Below, piece after piece: positions 57,247 to 64,000 of a DNA stretch of 64,000 nucleotides. A program made the position numbers and the translations under genes. Within the stretch, counting starts at the first letter, position 1. Each line of letters starts with the position of its first letter. The DNA lies in the NCBI GenBank assembly GCA_002694465.1, contig NZMG01000023.1, positions 1 to 64,000 on the forward strand, given 5' to 3'. The notes beneath the pieces were generated by a model. That model was not told the DNA's origin. It ran no database searches and worked only from the letters and a program-made list of their open reading frames with translations. Source of the DNA: Flavobacteriaceae bacterium. Its GTDB lineage: Bacteria > Bacteroidota > Bacteroidia > Flavobacteriales > Flavobacteriaceae.

Positions 57247-58107
57247 TTGATTAAACCCGTCACACATAATAGAATCCTTATTATAGGGGCGAGTGGCTTT
57301 ATAGGTAATACTTTGTATAAGGAGCTTCTTCCCTACTATGATGTCTACGGAACTTACGCTTCACAAGAGGGGTTATTTTCTGAAAACCAGGTGTTTTTTA
57401 AGTTTATCGCTGAAGAAAATTCTATAATCGAAATTCTTAACGAAGTTCGACCTTCCATAATTATTTCAGCAATAAAAGGCGATACTAAAACGGTATTAAA
57501 AACACATGAACTTTTATGTAATTATGTAACGAAAGTAGATTGTAGGTTAATTTACATTTCGTGCGCTCATGTTTTTGATGCCAAAGGAGATTTTCCTTCA
57601 TATGAGGATGATGCTCCCCTAGCTGAAAGTTTGGATGGTAAGTTGAAGCTTTCCGTTGAGAAACTCATTCGACAACTACCTAAAGAGAAATTTGTAATTG
57701 CCAGACTTCCATTTATTCTGGGAGTTACCTCACCCATTATAATTCAGTTAAAGCAAGCTATTAAACATCAAGCTGCTTTTGAGGTGTTTCCAAGCCTTAT
57801 TGTAAGTGCTACGACACAAAGTAAAGTGGCGCAGCAAATTCACTATATTATAAATAAGGATTTAAACGGAATTTTTCACCTTTCCAGTGAAGATGTGATG
57901 CATCACGATGAACTTTTTAGGGATATCTCAGAAAAAATAAGTCACAAAAAACCTATCTTTAAAAATGTATTCAGTAGAAATGACGATCACTTTTTAGCCA
58001 TTTTACCAAAAGTAAATTTGTTGCCAAAAAATTATCGGATTACATTAGAAGAAGTGATTGCAGACAGTACCCTTAAAGATGAAATTATTACATTAAAAGC
58101 AAAATAG
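57247..58107 (+). CDS. NAD-dependent epimerase / RmlD-like sugar nucleotide-binding protein
   Basis: RILIIGASGFIGNTLYKEL Rossmann motif; TTG start at 57247 preferred over 57148 which overlaps glsA. Confidence 0.8.
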   Translation: MIKPVTHNRILIIGASGFIGNTLYKELLPYYDVYGTYASQEGLFSENQVFFKFIAEENSIIEILNEVRPSIIISAIKGDTKTVLKTHELLCNYVTKVDCRLIYISCAHVFDAKGDFPSYEDDAPLAESLDGKLKLSVEKLIRQLPKEKFVIARLPFILGVTSPIIIQLKQAIKHQAAFEVFPSLIVSATTQSKVAQQIHYIINKDLNGIFHLSSEDVMHHDELFRDISEKISHKKPIFKNVFSRNDDHFLAILPKVNLLPKNYRITLEEVIADSTLKDEIITLKAK

Positions 58108-58109
58108 TC

Positions 58110-58391
58110 ATGAAACCACTTACCGAATTACAAATACGAGCCAAACTAAAAGAACTCAATGAATGGGAATATGCAAACAATGCGCTTCAAACCTCATTTG
58201 AGTTTAATAGTTTTAAAGATGCCTTTAGTTTAATGACCCGCATAGCATTTGAAGCAGAAAAACTAAATCATCACCCAAACTGGACTAATGTTTATAATTA
58301 TCTAGAAATCAACCTCTCCACTCACGATGCCGATGGGGTAACCGAAAAGGATTTTGAGCTAGCAAAAATAATTGATGACTTAGCGGGGTAA
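58110..58391 (+). CDS. phhB: 4a-hydroxytetrahydrobiopterin dehydratase
   Basis: 93 aa; AEKLNHHPNWTNVYNYLEINLSTHDADGVTEKDFELA. Confidence 0.93.
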   Translation: MKPLTELQIRAKLKELNEWEYANNALQTSFEFNSFKDAFSLMTRIAFEAEKLNHHPNWTNVYNYLEINLSTHDADGVTEKDFELAKIIDDLAG

Positions 58392-58442
58392 GCCTTGGTC
58401 ATAAAAGGCAATTTTTTAAATTTGTAGTCAAAATTATACTCT

Positions 58443-59159
58443 ATGGGAAGAGCTTTTGAATTTAGAAAAGCAAGAAAAATGAAGCGTTGGTCTGCGATGT
58501 CCAAAGCATTCACTAGAATTGGAAAAGACATCGTGATGGCTGTTAAAGAAGGTGGTCCAGATCCAGATGCGAATTCCAGACTACGAGCAGTAATTCAAAA
58601 TGCAAAGGCAGTTAATATGCCCAAAGACAATGTCGAGCGTGCTATAAAGCGTGCCACAGACAAAAGTCAGGGAGATTTCAAGGAAGTGCTTTTTGAAGGC
58701 TATGCTCCTCATGGAATTGCAATTTTGGTTGAAACTGCAACCGATAATAATACTCGTACCGTGGCAAACATTCGCTCTTACTTCAATAAATGCGATGGAA
58801 GTTTAGGCACTTCAGGTTCGGTATCTTTTATGTTTGATCACGTTTGTAATTTTAGAATTCAAGCAGAAGGAATGGATATGGAAGAGCTCGAATTAGAATT
58901 AATAGATTTTGGTGTTGAAGAAATTTTTGAAGACGAAGACGGTGTATTAATCTATGCTCCTTTTGAAAGCTTTGGAGCGATTCAAAATTATCTTGAGGAA
59001 AATACTATTGAAATCCTTTCTTCCGGATTTGAACGTATTCCTCAGGTTACAAAATCCCTAACTGAAGAGCAAGTTGCTGATGTAGAAAAGCTTTTAGAAA
59101 AAATTGAAGAAGATGATGACGTGCAAAACGTCTACCATACCATGGATGAAGGGGAATAA
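58443..59159 (+). CDS. YebC/PmpR family transcriptional/translation regulator
   Basis: MGRAFEFRKARKMKRWSAMSKAFTRIGKDIVMAVKEGGPDPDANSRLR. Confidence 0.95.
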   Translation: MGRAFEFRKARKMKRWSAMSKAFTRIGKDIVMAVKEGGPDPDANSRLRAVIQNAKAVNMPKDNVERAIKRATDKSQGDFKEVLFEGYAPHGIAILVETATDNNTRTVANIRSYFNKCDGSLGTSGSVSFMFDHVCNFRIQAEGMDMEELELELIDFGVEEIFEDEDGVLIYAPFESFGAIQNYLEENTIEILSSGFERIPQVTKSLTEEQVADVEKLLEKIEEDDDVQNVYHTMDEGE

Positions 59160-59178
59160 AGAATAAAACTATTTATAA

Positions 59179-59202
59179 AAAGGCGACATCAAAGTCGCCT
59201 TT
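59179..59202. terminator. Terminator between convergent genes
   Basis: AAAGGCGAC-atcaaa-GTCGCCTTT. Confidence 0.85.
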
Positions 59203-59203
59203 A

Positions 59204-60619
59204 TTATTTCTTTATAATTTTAAATATTTGCGTGGCGTTAACATTATCAAAGTAAAACCCACTGTTTAGTGCTTCTATCTCTATTTGTTCTATTAGGCTA
59301 TCGTTAAAATAGTTTGAATAAACAGTCTTTCCTGTTAAATCAAAAATTTCAATACTTTGTATCTTGTTGTCAAAGGCTTTCACATATAAATTATTAGATA
59401 CAGGGTTTGGAAGGACTGAAAATTTTTCAATAAATTCATCATTTAAGTCTAACACAACAGACGGCTTGACCAATAAAAATCCCTCTGCTCTATCACTAAT
59501 CACAATATGTCCACTTTCAAAATAAGGATAAACATTCCACGAACCATTAAATCCAGCGGCATCATTTGAGGGGTAACTGTCAAAATATCCGTCTAATGCT
59601 ACATTAGAATTATCAATGTCTGAAATATCTAATACTCGCAAGCCTGCTGCATTATTGGCTAAATAGAATTTATTTCCTTTTACATAACCATTATGGTCAG
59701 TTGCTGGTGTAGGCCAAAAAAAATCGAAATGAAATTGCGGGTTATCTAGGTCTTGAAAATCAAATATCATAGTTCTTGAATTGTTTCCAAAATCTATTTC
59801 ATCTGTTTCATCTCCTAAGAGAAAATAACGCTGATTTTCTGTTAGCCACCCCTGATGTGTATAAGAAACATTAGTGTAATCAATTGTAGCAATAGTAATA
59901 GGGTTAGACTTATTTGTAACATCAACTATAGCAACTTCAGTTTCATTACTGGCAAACATAATCTCTTGTCCTTGATAATCTGTATCTGGGCCGTTATAGA
60001 TTACTATTTGAGCATCGTGTGTATAACCATCATTTTCGTAGCCTCCCACTCCTATTGGATTAATTGGATCTGAAATATCGATAAAATGTGCTCCTCCTTG
60101 AAAGGTGGACGAACCAATTACATAAGCAAAACCCGTTTCCTCATTTATTGCAATATTATGAGAACTACCAAATCCTGAATACAATGCATCTGCGCTAAAA
60201 ATTTCTGGGGGATTAGTCACATTTCTAAGTCGTGTGAGATCAAACACTTGCATACCGTGATTACTATCTTCACTTACAATAAAAACATAATTATTATAAG
60301 TTTTAGCATCTCTCCAAGTCATGTGATCTGGACTATTTCCAGGTAATTGTCCCAAGTATAATGGATTTAATGGATCTGAAATATCTATAAAAGCAGTTGC
60401 TTCATTTAGACAAATTATGGCATATTCCTTTCCATCAATTGGATCTGTCCAACCCCAAGAGTCATTGGCTTTAACTGAATTCATAACCGATAATGGAACT
60501 TGGGAAATTAAATCATAATTATCGCAAGGAAACGAACCTGCAAATCCATTCTCACAAGGAATTTGAGCTGAAAGATTAAAAAATACAACAAAGGCAATAA
60601 TTGCAAAGAAAGTTTTCAT
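59204..60619 (-). CDS. Choice-of-anchor B family protein with LVIVD-type repeats and T9SS type A sorting domain
   Basis: AFIDISDPLNPLYLGQLPG, HFIDISDPINPIGVGGY; C-terminal FSVLPNPVSNNLYVKAF...FKIIKK. Confidence 0.85.
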   Translation of the reverse strand: MKTFFAIIAFVVFFNLSAQIPCENGFAGSFPCDNYDLISQVPLSVMNSVKANDSWGWTDPIDGKEYAIICLNEATAFIDISDPLNPLYLGQLPGNSPDHMTWRDAKTYNNYVFIVSEDSNHGMQVFDLTRLRNVTNPPEIFSADALYSGFGSSHNIAINEETGFAYVIGSSTFQGGAHFIDISDPINPIGVGGYENDGYTHDAQIVIYNGPDTDYQGQEIMFASNETEVAIVDVTNKSNPITIATIDYTNVSYTHQGWLTENQRYFLLGDETDEIDFGNNSRTMIFDFQDLDNPQFHFDFFWPTPATDHNGYVKGNKFYLANNAAGLRVLDISDIDNSNVALDGYFDSYPSNDAAGFNGSWNVYPYFESGHIVISDRAEGFLLVKPSVVLDLNDEFIEKFSVLPNPVSNNLYVKAFDNKIQSIEIFDLTGKTVYSNYFNDSLIEQIEIEALNSGFYFDNVNATQIFKIIKK

Positions 60620-60670
60620 GGGAAATCAAATTTCCTTAAAACTACAAATAATTATTCATAATGAAAGTTA

Positions 60671-61207
60671 TCAGGTATATGCTGGGATTTTTCCCACTAC
60701 ACCGTCATAAAAACTGCGAAGTGCTTTCATATCACTTTCTATATCATTAGTGGCGTAAAATGGCTTCCCTACTTTCACGGTTTTAGTTCCGTAATCAAAC
60801 GCAACTGGAATTATGGGAACTTTGGCTTCTTGGGCAATGTAATAAAATCCTGTTTTCCATTTATCGACCTTTTTACGTGTACCTTCAGGAGCCATCGCTA
60901 ATCGAAATTCATCTTTTTTATGAAATATTTGAGCAATTGCTTCTACTTTATTCTGTCCTGAAGTCCGGTCTAAAGCTGCGCCACCTGTCCATTTAAAATA
61001 ATACGAAAATGGCCAAGTAAACAACTCTTTTTTAGCTACATAATTAATTTGTGTTTTCAATATTCTTCTGGCATATAGACCTACGAAGAAATCGTGCCAA
61101 CTTGTGTGAGGCACAACAATTACTACTGCCTTTTTAATAGAAGGGTCAAAACTACCTTCTATTTTCCAACCCAGAATCTTTTTAAAAATATAGCTTGGTA
61201 AACCCAT
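60671..61207 (-). CDS. 1-acyl-sn-glycerol-3-phosphate acyltransferase-like (PlsC superfamily)
   Basis: VPHTSWHDFFVG (variant HxxxxD) and MAPEGTRKK. Confidence 0.85.
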   Translation of the reverse strand: MGLPSYIFKKILGWKIEGSFDPSIKKAVVIVVPHTSWHDFFVGLYARRILKTQINYVAKKELFTWPFSYYFKWTGGAALDRTSGQNKVEAIAQIFHKKDEFRLAMAPEGTRKKVDKWKTGFYYIAQEAKVPIIPVAFDYGTKTVKVGKPFYATNDIESDMKALRSFYDGVVGKIPAYT

Positions 61208-61219
61208 ACGGGCAATTTA

Positions 61220-63049
61220 CTACATTTTAAGATATAAGTTGCGAAGTTTATCACGAGTTGCGATAGCTTCCCAATCATCACCAAGTGCATTCTCCCATAA
61301 CGGAACCAAACTCAGTGCAATATCAATCATACTTTCCATTTGTGACTCGGTAAGATTGCTGCATATACCTTGTGGAATTTCTATGTTATGATTTTTTTTC
61401 ATTTTCTTGAAAATCTTAACATCTTCTGGGTAAAATTCATCTAAGTGATCAAAAACAATGCAATTTCCAATTCCATGTTTGGTCCCCAAGACATAAGAAA
61501 GTCCATAACTCATGGCATGCGCTACTCCTACTTGAGAATAGGCGATGCTCATCCCTCCATGCCAAGAAGCCATCATCAATTTTTCTCGGGATTCTTGTTC
61601 AGTAAGATTGTCTTCTAAGAAAATTTGCATACATAAATCGTATGCTTTCTCACCGTAACTCTTACTGAATTCATTTAAAAAGGTACCATTTAATGATTCT
61701 ACACAATGAATATAACAATCCATCCCGGTATAGAACCATTGATTTTTAGGCACTCCAATGGTGAGTTCTGGATCAAGAATTACCTGATCATAAGGTGTAA
61801 AATCACTATTTAATCCGAGCTTCTTTTCTGGACCCGTAAGAATTGCAGTTCTTGAAACTTCGGCACCTGTTCCAGAAATTGTAGGAATTCCAACGTGATA
61901 AATTCCTTTATTCTGAATTAAATCCCATCCTTGATAATCTGCAGCACTTCCTTTGTTAGTAAGCATTAATGAAACAGCTTTGGCTAAATCTAAAATGCTT
62001 CCACCTCCTATTCCTATAATTCCTGAAGGAGCATAGGTAAATTCGGCCTTAATATTTTTAACTATTGTATCAACTTGTTCAGTTTTTGGTTCTTGGACTG
62101 TAGAAACAAATAACAATTTATCATTAAACCTTAGATTCATCCTATTGATGAATTCTTGATTGTTTTTAAAAACATCATCTACAATAAAAATGAAAGGAGC
62201 TTTATCTTTCCGTTCTGGAGAAATGATGGAAGTTAATTGATCAAAGCTACCACTTCCAAAAACCACTTTGGGTACCATTGGGAAGTTTCGGTACTTATTA
62301 TTAACTGAAACCTTCTTCGTTTCCTTAAGTACTTTATTTGCTCTTACAAGATCTTCTGGAGTATCAATTTCTATTCCTTGAGTATTTGAAATGGCCATTT
62401 TTATATTTTTTCCATATTCTAAATATCGAATACATTCTATTTTTTCAGCAGCTTCTGTACTGCGCATGGGGAGTCGATAAAAGTCCATCAACGCGTTTTT
62501 TCTAAATGCATAAATACCTTTATGCTTATAATACTGAACCGCTACATTTTTATCTCGCGGGTATGGTATGGGAGATCGTGAAAAGTATAACGCAAAATTA
62601 TCTTTATCTACAATTACCTTTACCGCATTGGGATCACTAATCTCCTTCCAGTCATTTATTTCAGTCATTAAGGAAGCTAAATCTATTTTGTCTGCATCGG
62701 CTCCATTAAAAACTGAAAGCACTTGCTCCAATCCAGATTTACTTGTAAATGGCTCATCTCCCTGAACATTTACCACAATATCTACGTCCATATTCTCAAC
62801 AGCCTCCGCAATTCTATCTGAACCACAATCGTGCTCCTTCCCACTCATAATTGCCTTTCCTCTAGCCTCTTCAATAACATTAAAGATGATTTCGCTATCT
62901 GTAACTACATACACTTCGTCAAAAAGTTCTGTCTCTTTTGCTGCTTCGTAGGTCCTTACAATGACGGGTTTTCCACCTAAGTCTTGCATTAATTTTCCGG
63001 GAAATCTAGATGCGCCGTAACGCGCTGGAATCATTGCAATTATCTTCAT
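61220..63049 (-). CDS. Fusion: 3-deoxy-manno-octulosonate cytidylyltransferase (KdsB) + iron-containing alcohol dehydrogenase (KdnB-like)
   Basis: N-terminal [37 protein letters not shown]...[10 protein letters not shown]-terminal [14 protein letters not shown]...[16 protein letters not shown]...[12 protein letters not shown]...[19 protein letters not shown]; one 609-aa ORF. Confidence 0.9.
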   Translation of the reverse strand: MKIIAMIPARYGASRFPGKLMQDLGGKPVIVRTYEAAKETELFDEVYVVTDSEIIFNVIEEARGKAIMSGKEHDCGSDRIAEAVENMDVDIVVNVQGDEPFTSKSGLEQVLSVFNGADADKIDLASLMTEINDWKEISDPNAVKVIVDKDNFALYFSRSPIPYPRDKNVAVQYYKHKGIYAFRKNALMDFYRLPMRSTEAAEKIECIRYLEYGKNIKMAISNTQGIEIDTPEDLVRANKVLKETKKVSVNNKYRNFPMVPKVVFGSGSFDQLTSIISPERKDKAPFIFIVDDVFKNNQEFINRMNLRFNDKLLFVSTVQEPKTEQVDTIVKNIKAEFTYAPSGIIGIGGGSILDLAKAVSLMLTNKGSAADYQGWDLIQNKGIYHVGIPTISGTGAEVSRTAILTGPEKKLGLNSDFTPYDQVILDPELTIGVPKNQWFYTGMDCYIHCVESLNGTFLNEFSKSYGEKAYDLCMQIFLEDNLTEQESREKLMMASWHGGMSIAYSQVGVAHAMSYGLSYVLGTKHGIGNCIVFDHLDEFYPEDVKIFKKMKKNHNIEIPQGICSNLTESQMESMIDIALSLVPLWENALGDDWEAIATRDKLRNLYLKM

Positions 63050-63152
63050 TCTTGAGGTTAGAGTATTAATGTTAAGATGTAATCTAATTGAAAAGGTTGC
63101 TTCAATTTAAAATGAAATAGAAGGACCTTTTTCGCCATCAAAAATAATAAGA

Positions 63153-63734
63153 TTAAACTCTTGGAGTGTTTTTTTTCCGCAGCTTTTTATAAAATTTATA
63201 CATCAAGTAGAAAATAAACAAGACCAACATAAAGGCTAACGGCGCCAAAATTATTGATACTAAAGACATTAGCATCGAGGTTCCTGTTTCTGCTGTTGCG
63301 ACAACTGGGTTTGCTAAACCTCCTGTGGTTGCAGAAGATGTTAAACGAATTGCAGAGGTATTTCCTTTAATAGCAGCAGCTGTTCCGCCTCCAGCAATGA
63401 TGGCCAATGACCACGTTATCAGCGGACTTAAATCACTCACAGTAGCCATCATAACAGTTGTTCCAGCAACAGCGGCAAGAGGCACTGCAATAGTATCAAG
63501 TATATTATCTACCCACGGAATATAATAACCAAAAATTTCAACAAGAGTTGCGACAGATAACGTAACAACCGCGGTTAAACTTCCTGCCCACATCCAATTT
63601 TCATTTAAAGGAATGTAGTCGAAATAGCCTGCTAGGCTAAGTACCAAAAGTGGTAGAAAAACACGAAACCCAACGGCTGCAGCTAACCCTATTCCTAAAA
63701 ATACACTGAATAAAATATCAACTGAATCCATCAC
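63153..63734 (-). CDS. DUF4126 domain-containing membrane protein
   Basis: GIGLAAAVGFRVFLPLLVLSLAGYFDYIPL; TM-rich. Confidence 0.85.
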   Translation of the reverse strand: MMDSVDILFSVFLGIGLAAAVGFRVFLPLLVLSLAGYFDYIPLNENWMWAGSLTAVVTLSVATLVEIFGYYIPWVDNILDTIAVPLAAVAGTTVMMATVSDLSPLITWSLAIIAGGGTAAAIKGNTSAIRLTSSATTGGLANPVVATAETGTSMLMSLVSIILAPLAFMLVLFIFYLMYKFYKKLRKKNTPRV

Positions 63735-63735
63735 T

Positions 63736-64000
63736 CTAATCTACAAAAAAATCATCTTTAAAGCCTAATAAGTAAAGCTTCTCTTTTGCTCGGGTTACTG
63801 CTGTGTATAACCACCTAAGGTATTCTTTATCTATTCCGTTTGGTAAATAAGGTTGTTCAACAAATACTGTATTCCACTGTCCTCCTTGCGATTTATGACA
63901 CGTGATGGCGTATGAAAACTTAACCTGCAATGCATTAAAATATTTATTGTTCTTAATGGAAAGAAACTTTTTATAATTCGATTTTACATCGGCAAAATCC
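63736..64000 (-). CDS. RecD-like / UvrD_C_2 superfamily DNA helicase, C-terminus; continues past right edge
   Basis: DFADVKSNYKKFLSIKNNKYFNALQVKFSYAITCHKSQGGQWNTVFVEQ...LRWLYTAVTRAKEKLYLLGF; frame stays open to 64000. Confidence 0.88.
   Translation of the reverse strand, partial: DFADVKSNYKKFLSIKNNKYFNALQVKFSYAITCHKSQGGQWNTVFVEQPYLPNGIDKEYLRWLYTAVTRAKEKLYLLGFKDDFFVD

Overview
The window looks like a chromosomal segment from a member of the Flavobacteriaceae (Bacteroidota). Supporting signs are AT-rich DNA, a T9SS-type sorting domain, TAnnTTTG -7 boxes, BshA and LptD/TamB-like envelope proteins. About 85% is ordinary housekeeping or envelope content: gyrA, clpC, tsaD, rsmE, gcvT, hutH, glsA, nnrD/E, bshA, a type III-like HD phosphohydrolase, lptD-like, tamB-like, MCE, AmiC-like amidase, yebC, three tRNAs. 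The unusual part is an accessory stretch of about 2.7-11.8 kb. It carries an orphan MARNKSFIKL-type protein with a structured leader, a PD-(D/E)XK-like nuclease next to a complete type III restriction-modification pair, and a patatin gene boxed in by two ~120-bp direct repeats. Several arrays of degenerate 7-bp tandem repeats (plus one 11-bp array) occur here, and one heptad array lies in frame inside a neighbouring FAD/Fe-S oxidase gene. The other strong observation is a single ORF fusing KdsB to a KdnB-like alcohol dehydrogenase, which suggests 8-amino-Kdo lipid A chemistry. Two real CDSs run off the window edges (1-2546 minus; 63736-64000 minus). The first is missing from the supplied ORF track. 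All calls come from reading the sequence; no database searches were run.
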